Origin: Gottschalkiaceae bacterium SANA
GTDB taxonomy: Bacteria > Bacillota > Clostridia > Tissierellales > GPF-1
Direction of reading: 5' to 3'
NCBI GenBank assembly: GCA_036323355.1
Contig: AP028876.1
Coordinates: forward strand, 434,001 to 498,000
DNA length: 64,000 bases
Below, piece after piece: positions 31,559 to 40,331 of this stretch (position 1 is its first letter; each line of letters begins with the position of its first letter). Under the pieces are notes generated by a model. It searched no databases. It saw only the letters and a program-made list of their open reading frames with translations, and was not told the DNA's origin. The position numbers and the translations under genes were made by a program.

Positions 31559-33358
31559 ATGAAGAAAGTTTTATGTATCTTATTAGTTGCATGTATGGCA
31601 TTTACTATGGTTGCCTGTGCTGCTAAAACAGAAAGTAATCCTGAAGAGGCTGCTGGGAAATATACAGCAGGGACTTACGAGGGTGTAGGAAAAGGGAACA
31701 ATGGCGACATTGTTGTTGAAGTGGTACTAACGGATTCAGAGATCGCTGAAATTACAGTGAAAGAACATGCGGAAACAGCGGGTTTGGCGGATGCACCGTT
31801 AAAAGACATTCCTGCAGCAATCATTGCAGGACAAACACTTGCTGTTGATACAATTACCGGTGCAACCAATGCTTCAAATGGTGTCATCGCTGCAGTTACA
31901 GCGGCTCTTCAAGCAGCTGGTGTAGATGTTTCGGCACTACAGATCAAAAACGAAACAGCGGCGGCGCAGGTTACCATTGAAGATGCAACCTATGATGTTG
32001 TGGTTATCGGTGCCGGTGGTGCTGGTCTTTCAGCGGCGATTAAAGCAAAAGTAAGCGGTGCTGAAAATGTTGTTGTAATTGAAAAGATGCCATTTGCAGG
32101 CGGAAACACACTCCTTTCTTATGCGGAACTGGCATGTGCGGGAAACTGGCTTCAGGTTGAAAAAGGGATCGAAGACAGCAACGAGCAATTTGCTAAAGAG
32201 ATGTGGGAAGGCGGCGGAATGCTTGCTCGCAAAGAAATGGTCGACACAGTCGTAAACAACGCATTGGATGCGGCGCTTTGGTTGCGAGATTATGTGGGTG
32301 TTGAATATCAGGATTATTTGGTACACGAAGGTGGACACAGCGTAGCTCGTGCTGTTGAACCGATCGAGTTGGGTGCTGGTATGATTACACCGCTGGTAAA
32401 AAAAGCGGAAGAACTTGGCGTACAGATCATGTACAATACAAAAGCGGAAGATCTTGTTCAAGATGAAACTGGTCGAGTTGTTGGCGTTCAAGTTTCAGCT
32501 GGGGAAAGCACAGCGACATTCACAGCGGACAAAGGTGTTGTTCTTGCGGCTGGTGGTTTTGGCGCAAATATTGAGATGCGTGAGCAATATAACAAACGCT
32601 GGCCAACATTGGATGAGTCTGTACAGACAACAAACTCTCCAGCGATCGTCGGCGACGGCATTTTGATGGCAGAGAGAATTGGTGCACAGCTTGAGGGAAT
32701 GGAGCATATTCAACTGTACCCATTCAACAATCCAATGACAGGCGTCTTCTACGGAATTGAAGCGCCGAGCTGGAGCGGTGAAGGCTTGATTTATGTGAAT
32801 ATTGATGGAAATCGATTTGTGAATGAGATGGGTATGCGCGATGTGCGTGCCGAAGCGATTTTGGCGCAAGAAGGTGCTGTTTATGCAATTTACAACCAAG
32901 AGGTTGCAGATCGACTAAACATGGAAGTCAAATTTGCAGATGAGTACGCGAAATGCCTGGATGGTGGTGTTTATTACAAAGCGGACACGCTTGAAGAGGT
33001 TGCAGCGTACTTCGAAATTAATGCGGACAATCTTGTGAAAACAATGGATAATTACAACAAATACATGACAGAGGGTGTGGATCTAGAATTCGGACGCACA
33101 ACTGCCATGGTGCCAATGAATGAGGGTCCTTGGTTCATTCTAAAAGGTATTGTTTCTGTTCATCATACAATGGGTGGCGTTATGATTGATACAGATGCTC
33201 ATGTGCTTGATACGGAGGGTAATATCATTCCAAGTCTATATGCAGCAGGTGAGGTTACAGGAAGTATTCACGGAAACAACCGTGTGGGTACTTGCGCCAT
33301 TTCCGATATCACTGTATTCGGTCGAATTGCTGGTGAGAACGTAGCAACAGGCAAATAA
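31559..33358 (+). CDS. Extracytoplasmic flavoprotein reductase lipoprotein (FMN-bind + FAD-binding 2)
   Basis: A 599-residue lipoprotein with lipobox FTMVAC. Residues 38-115 form an FMN-binding domain with DTITGAT (97-103), the ApbE flavinylation motif, where Thr103 would carry FMN. From about residue 140 an FAD_binding_2 domain follows: YDVVVIGAGGAGLSAAIKAK, then GGNTLLSYAELA, VLAAGGFGAN, HTMGGVMID and PSLYAAGEVTGSIHGNNRVG. The fold is that of fumarate/urocanate-type reductases. The ATG at 31559 lies 8 bases after GGGGAG, better placed than an ATG at 31553. It probably reduces an organic acceptor outside the cell in anaerobic respiration; substrate unknown. A perfect palindrome terminator follows. 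Confidence 0.9.
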   Translation: MKKVLCILLVACMAFTMVACAAKTESNPEEAAGKYTAGTYEGVGKGNNGDIVVEVVLTDSEIAEITVKEHAETAGLADAPLKDIPAAIIAGQTLAVDTITGATNASNGVIAAVTAALQAAGVDVSALQIKNETAAAQVTIEDATYDVVVIGAGGAGLSAAIKAKVSGAENVVVIEKMPFAGGNTLLSYAELACAGNWLQVEKGIEDSNEQFAKEMWEGGGMLARKEMVDTVVNNALDAALWLRDYVGVEYQDYLVHEGGHSVARAVEPIELGAGMITPLVKKAEELGVQIMYNTKAEDLVQDETGRVVGVQVSAGESTATFTADKGVVLAAGGFGANIEMREQYNKRWPTLDESVQTTNSPAIVGDGILMAERIGAQLEGMEHIQLYPFNNPMTGVFYGIEAPSWSGEGLIYVNIDGNRFVNEMGMRDVRAEAILAQEGAVYAIYNQEVADRLNMEVKFADEYAKCLDGGVYYKADTLEEVAAYFEINADNLVKTMDNYNKYMTEGVDLEFGRTTAMVPMNEGPWFILKGIVSVHHTMGGVMIDTDAHVLDTEGNIIPSLYAAGEVTGSIHGNNRVGTCAISDITVFGRIAGENVATGK

Positions 33359-33370
33359 TCAAAGATATAA

Positions 33371-33402
33371 AAATCCCGGAATCTTAAGATTCCGGGATTT
33401 TT
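33371..33402. terminator. Bidirectional terminator between flavoprotein and deoD genes
   Basis: A perfect palindrome (AATCCCGGAATCTT and its complement) flanked by A and T runs. Confidence 0.88.
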
Positions 33403-33439
33403 TCGTGTTATCGATTCTGACCTTCAATTCATAGGGGCA

Positions 33440-34156
33440 TTACTCCGCCATTTCCAAGGCGATTTTCATCATTTCAGTAAAAGCATTTTGTCTTTCTTCA
33501 GCTGTTGTTACCTTGTGAGTAACCAGTGAGTCAGATACGGTCAATAGGCAGGCAGCTTTTTTGCCTGTCGCTTTGGCGTTGGCAAAAAGTGCAAAGGATT
33601 CCATTTCAACCGCTTTACAGCCATGTTTATCACGGACCATTTCAAAGTAACCTTCTTGTCCATTGTAGAAAACATCGTTGGAATGGATACGGCATTTGTG
33701 CAAGTCGATTTCCAGTTCTTTTGCAAAGCCTTCAAGCTTGTCGTTCAGCTCTGGAGAAGGAAGCATGACATCGTCTTCAGACCCACTTTGGACCTTGGCA
33801 TAAGCGGACTCGCTATAGGCGTCCGTTGCAAGAATGACATCATAGAGTTCTAGCTCGTCGGTATATGCGCCGCAAGAACCGATGCGGATAATGTTTTCTA
33901 CTCCGTAGAATTGGAACAATTCAAAGGAATAGATGCCGATGCTTGGCATGCCCATTCCGGAACCCATAACAGAAATTTTCTTGCCTTTGTAGGTGCCGGT
34001 AAAACCAAGCATACCTCGCACATTATTGAATTGCACTGCGTCTTCTAGAAATGTGTCGGCAATAAATTTTGCGCGAAGCGGATCTCCGGGCATTAAAACG
34101 GTCTTTGCAACGATGCCTTGTTGATTGACACCGATGTGTGGAGTTGGGATATTCAT
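33440..34156 (-). CDS. deoD: Purine-nucleoside phosphorylase, DeoD type (copy 1)
   Basis: A 238-residue hexameric-type phosphorylase: MNIPTPHIGVNQQGIVAKTV, LMPGDPLRAKFIA (phosphate site), GMGMPSIGIYSFEL, IIRIGSCGAY, AVEMESFALF (substrate Glu) and LTVSDSLVTHKVTTAEER with the catalytic Asp in SDS. It splits purine (deoxy)nucleosides with phosphate to free base and sugar 1-phosphate. It is divergent from the lacI-ade operon and shares roughly two-thirds of its residues with copy 2 at 38034-38747. Confidence 0.95.
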   Translation of the reverse strand: MNIPTPHIGVNQQGIVAKTVLMPGDPLRAKFIADTFLEDAVQFNNVRGMLGFTGTYKGKKISVMGSGMGMPSIGIYSFELFQFYGVENIIRIGSCGAYTDELELYDVILATDAYSESAYAKVQSGSEDDVMLPSPELNDKLEGFAKELEIDLHKCRIHSNDVFYNGQEGYFEMVRDKHGCKAVEMESFALFANAKATGKKAACLLTVSDSLVTHKVTTAEERQNAFTEMMKIALEMAE

Positions 34157-34293
34157 TGGTTAGTCTCCTCTCAAATTTGTATTCTATGAAAACCTTTCCC
34201 TAATAGTGTACCCTTCTTTTCTGGTTTTTGCATGTTCTTATTATGGATAAGGGACCATCGTCCTAGGGCAAGAGACAAGATTGAAAAAAAGAA

Positions 34294-34359
34294 TTGACAA
34301 ATAAACATTGTAGGTAATAAAATGAAGATGTTAATAAAACGTTTTACTAAAACGATTAA
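34294..34359 (+). promoter_or_regulatory. Promoter and LacI-type operators of the lacI-ade operon
   Basis: TTGACA (34294-34299) and TAAAAT (34318-34323) are 18 bp apart. Just downstream is the perfect palindrome TAAAACGTTTTA (34335-34346) and then TAAAACGATTAA (34348-34359). Both have the central CG typical of LacI/GalR operators, with centres 13 bp apart, placed to block initiation. Autoregulation by the next gene product is inferred. Confidence 0.65.
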
Positions 34360-34373
34360 TCGGTGGTGAGAGT

Positions 34374-35393
34374 ATGAGTGTGACAATGAAAGAAATCGCA
34401 AAAATGGCTGGGGTCTCCATAACAACGGTGTCTATGGTGATCAACGGAAAGGATCAATCCATTGGAGCGGAAACCAAAGCACGGGTGCTTCGAATCATTG
34501 AGGAACAGCAATATGTGCCCAATGGAATTGCTCGGAGCATGATTACCAAGCAGACCAGCACCTTGGGGCTTCTTATTCCCGATATTACCAATCCCTACTT
34601 CGCTAGCATGGCACGTGGGATTGAAGATGCGGCAAGTAAGGCGGGCTTTCACGTTATTCTTTGCAATACGGACGAGAGTCCAGAGAAAGAAGTTGAGTAT
34701 TTACAACTTTTGCGTAAGCAAAATGTAGATGGGGTGATCTTAGTTTCAGCGGCAGTTGTTGAGCATGCTGAAAGGCGGATTCGAAAGGAAATTCAAAAGC
34801 CGCTGATTTTTTTAGATCGGCGGGGACGTGATCAAACGGAAGCCAGCGTTGGTTTTGAAAACCGTCAAGGAGCTTATCTTGCAACCAAGCACCTGATTGA
34901 AGCGGGGCATCGAAGCATTGGCTGTATCACGGGACCACTGAAGAACCGTTCAGCCGCGGAGCGATATAAAGGATACCAAGATGCATTGAACGAAGCCGGG
35001 ATCAAATGGAATCAAGATTTGATTGTGGAAGGCGATTATCAGATGGCTGGCGGCGAAGCGGGCATTCGGCGCTTGAAGGACAAGGACATTACGGCTTGTT
35101 TTATTGCCAATGATTGGATGGCCTATGGCGCTTATAAGGCGTGCTATGAAGAAGGAATTCAAATTCCGTCAGATTTGTCCATTGTTGGATTTGACGATTT
35201 AATGATTTCACAGGCGATGATTCCGCCATTAACGACGATTCATCAGCCCAATACGGAAATGGGAAAAACGGCGGTACAACAAATTGTTGCATGGATTCAA
35301 TCGGGAAACCAGCCGAAAGAAAATACGATGTTTGAACCGGAATTGGTAATTCGAGATAGTGTTTGCCTAAAGAAAGAGGTGCCTAATGGATAA
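34374..35393 (+). CDS. LacI-family transcriptional regulator (purine island)
   Basis: A 339-residue repressor. The N-terminal HTH and hinge are MKEIAKMAGVSITTVSMVIN, with IGLL-type dimer/effector core starting at STLGLLIPDITNPYFASMA. The periplasmic-binding-like core has GCITGP, FIANDWMAYGAYKACYEEGI and LSIVGFDDLMISQ. GGTGGTGAG precedes the ATG. Its last 8 bases overlap the adenine deaminase start, so it is cotranscribed with ade, and its effector is probably a purine base or nucleoside (inference). Confidence 0.92.
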   Translation: MSVTMKEIAKMAGVSITTVSMVINGKDQSIGAETKARVLRIIEEQQYVPNGIARSMITKQTSTLGLLIPDITNPYFASMARGIEDAASKAGFHVILCNTDESPEKEVEYLQLLRKQNVDGVILVSAAVVEHAERRIRKEIQKPLIFLDRRGRDQTEASVGFENRQGAYLATKHLIEAGHRSIGCITGPLKNRSAAERYKGYQDALNEAGIKWNQDLIVEGDYQMAGGEAGIRRLKDKDITACFIANDWMAYGAYKACYEEGIQIPSDLSIVGFDDLMISQAMIPPLTTIHQPNTEMGKTAVQQIVAWIQSGNQPKENTMFEPELVIRDSVCLKKEVPNG

Positions 35394-37146
35394 AGTGATA
35401 CAAGCGGCAAAGGGAACAATTCCCTTTGATTTGGTGATCCGAAATTTGAAGTATGTAAATTTGATCACTCGGGAGATCTATCCGGCGGAGATCGGAATTA
35501 CCGATGGTAAAATTGCTCATGTTAGCCAACCGAATGAAAGAGGTTTGGAGGCAAAAAGTTATTACGATGCTCAGGGCAAGCATGCCTTGCCAGGGTTGAT
35601 TGATACCCATGTGCATATTGAGAGCAGTATGATGAATCCGGCGCACTTTGCCGAAGCGATTGTACCGCGAGGTACGACGACCATTGCAGCCGATCCCCAT
35701 GAAATTGCCAATGTTTTGGGAACCGCTGGTGTGAAGTATATTGTCGAATCCAGTGAAGAAATTCCCATAAGCATCTTTGTTTTGGCACCATCCTGTGTGC
35801 CGTCAGTACCGGGAATGGAAACAGCTGGGGCTGCTTTTGGTCCAGTTGAGATCAAAGAGATGCTTAAGCTTGAGCGTATGATTGGTATTGGCGAGGTTAT
35901 GGATTTTGTGGGTGTTCTCGAGCAAAGCGAACGAATGAGCGGGATTGTTGGTGCTGGCAAAGAGGCCAAACTTTTTGTGCAGGGGCATGCGCCGTCTTTA
36001 AGTGGACGTGATTTGTCAGCCTATTTAAGCGCGGGAATCGAGTCGGATCATGAAACATCCTTTAGCGAGGAGGCTCGAGAAAAATTGCGTGCCGGCATGG
36101 TGTTGGAATGTCGAGAAAGCTCGATTGTTCATGACTTAGAAGCCTTGGTGCCGGTGATCAAGGAATTACAATATCCAGATACGACGACGCTATGTACCGA
36201 TGATCGGGAACCGGATGACCTTCTACAAGAGGGGCATTTGGATCACGGGATTCGTCGGGCCATTGCCTTGGGCATGCCACCAATTGAAATTTTGCGAATG
36301 GCAACCCTACATGGTGCGCGGCTTTTGCGCTTGAGGGACCGCGGCATCTTAACACCTGGAAAACGTGCGGATCTGATTCTAGTAGAAGATTTGGAAGAAT
36401 TTACTGTTGACGAGGTCTTTGTTGCTGGAGAATTGGTTGCAAAAGCGGGTGCAATGACGGTTGAAGTGACAGTGCCATCTCATCCAGTAGAGGAACATAA
36501 TTCAGTTCATTTGGATCGTCCGATTACGGAAGCCGATTTTGAGGTGCGAGCCTCAGGTGATGTGGTTCGATTGAATGTGATTGCCTATACGCCAGAAACT
36601 CATATTCTGACCAAACGAGTGGTCCGGGAATTTCCCGTTGAATCTGGTTTGGTGGTCATGGATGACGTTGAGCTTTGTCGATTGGCAGTTTTTGAACGAC
36701 ATGGGGTCAATGGAAATCGATCACTTGGAGTCATTCAAGGATTTGGTCTGAAAGAAGGGGCGATTGCCAGCACGGTTTCTCATGACTGTCATAATTTGGT
36801 GGTTGTTGGTAAGGATCCTCACGATATGAAGATTGCTGCAGAAGCTTTGCTTGCATCCGGTGGAGGCATTGTCTGTGTGAAAGATGGGAAACAGCTTGCG
36901 ATGGTGGAACTGCCAATTGCAGGACTGATGTCGAAAAAAGGCTTGGCAGAGATGGCTGTCGAGACTAAAAAGCTGAAAGAAACCATCATAAGCTTTGGTA
37001 TTGATGCGGTATCTCCGATCATTCAGGTAGCGGCTTTTGCCTTGCCGGTGATCCCGGAGATCCGATTAACGGATATGGGATTGGTGGATGTAATTCATCA
37101 GTCTTGGATTCCATTATTTGAACAAGGAGGAAAAGAAAATGAGTAA
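35386..37146 (+). CDS. ade: Adenine deaminase
   Basis: A 586-residue amidohydrolase converting adenine to hypoxanthine and ammonia. Metal ligands are in PGLIDTHVHIESSMM, followed by PRGTTTIAADPHEIANVLG, FVQGHAPSLSG, CTDDREPDDLLQEGH and the C-terminal GGGIVCVKDG region specific to bacterial Ade. Length matches the family (about 580). It overlaps lacI by 8 bp and the following amidotransferase-like gene by 8 bp, so three genes form one operon. Together with DeoD it converts adenosine to hypoxanthine. Confidence 0.94.
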   Translation: MDKVIQAAKGTIPFDLVIRNLKYVNLITREIYPAEIGITDGKIAHVSQPNERGLEAKSYYDAQGKHALPGLIDTHVHIESSMMNPAHFAEAIVPRGTTTIAADPHEIANVLGTAGVKYIVESSEEIPISIFVLAPSCVPSVPGMETAGAAFGPVEIKEMLKLERMIGIGEVMDFVGVLEQSERMSGIVGAGKEAKLFVQGHAPSLSGRDLSAYLSAGIESDHETSFSEEAREKLRAGMVLECRESSIVHDLEALVPVIKELQYPDTTTLCTDDREPDDLLQEGHLDHGIRRAIALGMPPIEILRMATLHGARLLRLRDRGILTPGKRADLILVEDLEEFTVDEVFVAGELVAKAGAMTVEVTVPSHPVEEHNSVHLDRPITEADFEVRASGDVVRLNVIAYTPETHILTKRVVREFPVESGLVVMDDVELCRLAVFERHGVNGNRSLGVIQGFGLKEGAIASTVSHDCHNLVVVGKDPHDMKIAAEALLASGGGIVCVKDGKQLAMVELPIAGLMSKKGLAEMAVETKKLKETIISFGIDAVSPIIQVAAFALPVIPEIRLTDMGLVDVIHQSWIPLFEQGGKENE

Positions 37147-37882
37147 AAAAGTATTAATTGCAGGTGAATCATGGATGAGTCATACGACCCATGTTAAGGG
37201 GTTTGATTCTTTTACGACTTCCGTATATGAAGAAGGAATCAAATGGTTAAGAGATGCCTTAGAAGGTGGCGGCTACCAGATAACATTCTTGCCCAACCAT
37301 ATAGCAGGGGAAGCATTCCCTTACACGGTGGAAGAGTTGAATGAGTATGACGCTGTAATCTTGTCAGATATTGGCGCTAATACCTTGCTATTGCCGATGG
37401 ATACCTTTATGAGAAGTCAAGCGCGTCCGAATCGTTTGAATGTGATTGCGGATTATGTGAAGGCCGGTGGTTCTCTTTGTATGGTAGGCGGTTACCTGAC
37501 CTTTATGGGAATCGACGCCAAAGGACAATACAATCACACGGCAGTGGCTGAGATTCTTCCAGTTGCTATGTTTGACCGCGATGATCGAATGGAAAATCCG
37601 CAAGGGGTTGTTCCAGTGATCGAATCGGATCATGAAATTTTCAAGGGAATTCCAAAGGAGTGGCCGGCATTCTTAGGTTACAATCAAACACAAGCAATTG
37701 TGGAGGGACAAGTCCTTGCAACTGTGAATGGTGATCCATTTGTAGCGATTCGCGAAGTTGGCAAAGGTAAGACGTCAGTCTTTACTTCGGATTGCTCACC
37801 ACATTGGGCACCACCTGAGTTTGTGAATTGGGAACATTACAAGACATTTTGGGTGAACATGATGGATTGGATGTGCAAATAG
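37139..37882 (+). CDS. Glutamine amidotransferase-like (GATase1-like) cytoplasmic protein
   Basis: A 247-residue protein of a class I amidotransferase-like fold: KKVLIAGESWMSHTTHVKGF, ILSDIGANTLLLP, YVKAGGSLCMVGGYLTFMGI and TSDCSPHWAPPEF. The Cys in SLCMVGGY may sit where GATase nucleophiles lie, but no full catalytic triad can be assigned by eye. It matches a conserved family (PF07090 type) of unknown substrate often linked to sugar or nucleoside loci. AAGGAGG precedes the ATG at 37139, which overlaps the end of ade. A terminator follows. Confidence 0.75.
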   Translation: MSKKVLIAGESWMSHTTHVKGFDSFTTSVYEEGIKWLRDALEGGGYQITFLPNHIAGEAFPYTVEELNEYDAVILSDIGANTLLLPMDTFMRSQARPNRLNVIADYVKAGGSLCMVGGYLTFMGIDAKGQYNHTAVAEILPVAMFDRDDRMENPQGVVPVIESDHEIFKGIPKEWPAFLGYNQTQAIVEGQVLATVNGDPFVAIREVGKGKTSVFTSDCSPHWAPPEFVNWEHYKTFWVNMMDWMCK

Positions 37883-37885
37883 TAA

Positions 37886-37920
37886 AATTGCTTCAGCTTT
37901 TGGCTGAGGCGATTTTTTTC
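37886..37920 (+). terminator. Terminator after lacI-ade operon
   Basis: ATTGCTTCAGC and GGCTGAGGCGAT pair (with G-T pairs), then seven T residues. Confidence 0.75.
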
Positions 37921-38033
37921 TTTGAAAGAAAGTGCCATATGGCATTTTTAAATGGATGAAATTCCGATATACTAATAACAATGATTAAATGAAATCTAAA
38001 AAGCAATTAAATTAAAACTTTGGAGGAAATGAA

Positions 38034-38747
38034 ATGAATATACCTACACCACATATTGAAGCGAAAATGGGTCAAGTTGCGAAAACGGTTCTAATGCCAG
38101 GAGATCCATTGCGCGCGAAGTTTATTGCTGAAACATTTTTAGAAGATGTGAAACAGTTTAACGGCGTTCGTGGCATGCTGGGTTATACAGGAACCTACAA
38201 GGGACGAGAAATATCAGTTATGGGTCATGGCATGGGGATTCCATCTGTTGGAATTTACTCATACGAACTTTACGCATTCTATGGCGTTGAGAATATTATT
38301 CGAATCGGTTCTTGTGGTGCCAATACTTTGGATTTAGACTTGTATGATGTCGTTTTGGCCACAAGCTGCTATAGTCGATCGACATATGGACAAGAGTTAG
38401 CTGGATATGAAGAGGACGTTTTTGAGGCGGATGCCGAGTTGACTGCGAAATTGGAATCGATTGCGAATGAAATGAACATTCCGGTTACAAAAGGTTGTGT
38501 AAGCTCAGGTGATGTATTTTATGCGCAACCTTCAGAAGAACGCAAGAAGCGTTATGAAGAGAAAGCGATTATTGCCATGGAGATGGAATTTTTCGGACTT
38601 TGCGCCAATGCGAAATTGTTGAACAAGAAAGCGGCATGCTTGTTAACGGTATCGGATCATGCCTTGACAAAAGAAGAGACAACTTCAGAAGAGCGACAAA
38701 CAGCTTTTACCAAGATGATGGAAATTGCATTGGAAATGGCTGAGTAA
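38034..38747 (+). CDS. deoD: Purine-nucleoside phosphorylase, DeoD type (copy 2)
   Basis: A 237-residue paralogue of the protein at 33440-34156, with the same landmarks: LMPGDPLRAKFIAETFLEDV, GMGIPSVGIYSYEL, IIRIGSCGAN, AMEMEFFGLC and LTVSDHALTKEETTSEERQ. The AMEMEFF versus AVEMESF difference at the nucleoside-binding Glu loop could shift specificity between 6-oxo and 6-amino purines. CTTTGGAGGAAATGAA precedes the ATG. A membrane protein gene follows by 34 bp in the same direction. Confidence 0.95.
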   Translation: MNIPTPHIEAKMGQVAKTVLMPGDPLRAKFIAETFLEDVKQFNGVRGMLGYTGTYKGREISVMGHGMGIPSVGIYSYELYAFYGVENIIRIGSCGANTLDLDLYDVVLATSCYSRSTYGQELAGYEEDVFEADAELTAKLESIANEMNIPVTKGCVSSGDVFYAQPSEERKKRYEEKAIIAMEMEFFGLCANAKLLNKKAACLLTVSDHALTKEETTSEERQTAFTKMMEIALEMAE

Positions 38748-38781
38748 GCAAGAAGGTGTTTCAACGAAGCGAGGATAAAGT

Positions 38782-39420
38782 ATGAAAGAAGTAACAAAAA
38801 GATGGATGATCTCCATTCTCGGTGTGATTGTAGCCTCCTTTTCAATCGTGATGTCGATTAAAGCCAATTTTGGTTTGAATGCCTATAATGGCTTATTGGG
38901 CAATATTTCGGAAGCAACGGGTTTGACCATGGGAATATTTAGTTGGACCACTGGATTTCTTTTCATTTTATTCAACATGGTTGTTTCGAAAAAGAAGAAA
39001 TTCAATTGGAGTGCTTTGCTAGTTTCCTTTATGTTCGGTAGCTTTATTGATTTCTTTTATGTGCTATTGGCAGGAGATGTTGCCTACGAATCTTTGATGA
39101 TTCGCTTAGTCGTGTTTCTATCGATGATTATAACGGCGGGAATGGGTATCAGTCTCTTGATATTCAGTGGTATTATCTCTCCGGTAGAAGAATATCAATT
39201 TGCCATAAAAAAAATATTTAAGACCACCATTGCGACAGCAAAGGTGTATTCCGATATGTCTTTTCTAGTGGCGGCCCTAGCGGTTAGCCTACTCAGCCAT
39301 AATGGTTTTGGTCTTATTAATGTCGGTACCATCGTGGTTACGTTGACAACTGGTCGGGTCATCGGAATGACCTTGGAGTTATTGAATCGAAATAAATCGA
39401 CTGCTCTAGTCGAGGCATAG
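38782..39420 (+). CDS. YczE/YitT-like integral membrane protein
   Basis: A 212-residue protein with five or six hydrophobic segments and the YczE-like pattern: ILGVIVASFSIVMSIKANFG, LNAYNGLLGNISEATGLTMG and SWTTGFLF. Members are uncharacterised membrane proteins thought to be transporters. It lies 34 bp after deoD copy 2 with AAGCGAGGATAAAGT before the ATG, so an operon and a link to purine or nucleoside movement are plausible. A strong hairpin terminator follows. Confidence 0.7.
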   Translation: MKEVTKRWMISILGVIVASFSIVMSIKANFGLNAYNGLLGNISEATGLTMGIFSWTTGFLFILFNMVVSKKKKFNWSALLVSFMFGSFIDFFYVLLAGDVAYESLMIRLVVFLSMIITAGMGISLLIFSGIISPVEEYQFAIKKIFKTTIATAKVYSDMSFLVAALAVSLLSHNGFGLINVGTIVVTLTTGRVIGMTLELLNRNKSTALVEA

Positions 39421-39431
39421 AAGATAAGCTT

Positions 39432-39465
39432 GATCCCCTTTCCAAAAAGGAAAGGGGATCTTTTT
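39432..39465 (+). terminator. Terminator after the deoD-membrane protein operon
   Basis: GATCCCCTTTCC and GGAAAGGGGATC form a perfect 12-bp stem around AAAAA, then TTTTT. Confidence 0.9.
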
Positions 39466-39534
39466 GTATGAATTGACATCTACCAAAATTTCTAAGACAA
39501 TAAAGGGAAGAAAACCCTATTGGAGGTGTCGAAT

Positions 39535-40212
39535 ATGCGAATGGAAGAACTTCAGAATGAATCGGAAGAGTTGAAGGATTTGATCCGTGATATGCCACAG
39601 GAGATTATGCAACGATGTCGAGTTAAACATATTGCTCCTCAAGTTGAGATTATGAGAAAGTTTGAAAAAATGACATACGTATATATCCTTTGCGAGGGAG
39701 AATGTGATGTTTTGCGTTCATTCAAGGATGGGCAGCTTTACGTTTTAGGGAAGATCAAAGGACTAAAATTGATCGGAGAGCAGGAGGTTTTGGCTGAGAT
39801 TAACGAATTATCTGCAACCGTCAAGACGGTTACAAAGTGTCGATTTCTGTTGATTCACCAAGAAGATTTTTGGGACTGGATACGTTGTGATTCTCATGCA
39901 GCAATTTTCCTGCTGAAATATATGGCGAAGCGTTTGAATGAAGCAACTCGAGAAGCGGGTATTCCATTTTATTATCCAAGCATTTATTTGCTGAAGAAAT
40001 ATCTGGTGGAGGCATATGAGGAGGCAAAGTCAGAAACGCTACGTGTACAAGTTAAAAGGCAACAGATTGCGGACGAGCTAGGGATTAGCCTACGTAGTGT
40101 GGAGCGATGTGTTCGGGAGCTGAAAGATGAGAGGTTAATCCGCATAGTCAAAGGAAAGATGGAAATTAATCGAGATGAATATGATGAAATAGTGGATACA
40201 TTGGAAGAATAG
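39535..40212 (+). CDS. Crp/Fnr-family transcriptional regulator
   Basis: A 225-residue regulator with an N-terminal cyclic-nucleotide-binding-like barrel (VYILCEGECDVLRSF, LIGEQEVLAEI) and a C-terminal HTH (VKRQQIADELGISLRSVERC, VRELKDERLIRIVKGKMEI). No cysteine cluster typical of Fnr is seen. The ATG at 39535 follows GGAGG with an 8-base gap, preferred over an upstream TTG. It is monocistronic; effector and targets unknown. Confidence 0.85.
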   Translation: MRMEELQNESEELKDLIRDMPQEIMQRCRVKHIAPQVEIMRKFEKMTYVYILCEGECDVLRSFKDGQLYVLGKIKGLKLIGEQEVLAEINELSATVKTVTKCRFLLIHQEDFWDWIRCDSHAAIFLLKYMAKRLNEATREAGIPFYYPSIYLLKKYLVEAYEEAKSETLRVQVKRQQIADELGISLRSVERCVRELKDERLIRIVKGKMEINRDEYDEIVDTLEE

Positions 40213-40331
40213 GAATATATTCGGTGGGCTTCGTTCTTATTAAGTCTTACGAGATCACTCAGTTTGATAAAAGTACGTAGAAATAATCAAAAACCAAGTG
40301 TTTACAAATGAATACATTAAGGGAGTTCAGT

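Noticed and set aside
34157-34293. Purine riboswitch upstream of deoD copy 1 or lacI
   Set aside because: The conserved core of the purine aptamer is not present in this gap or before deoD copy 2.
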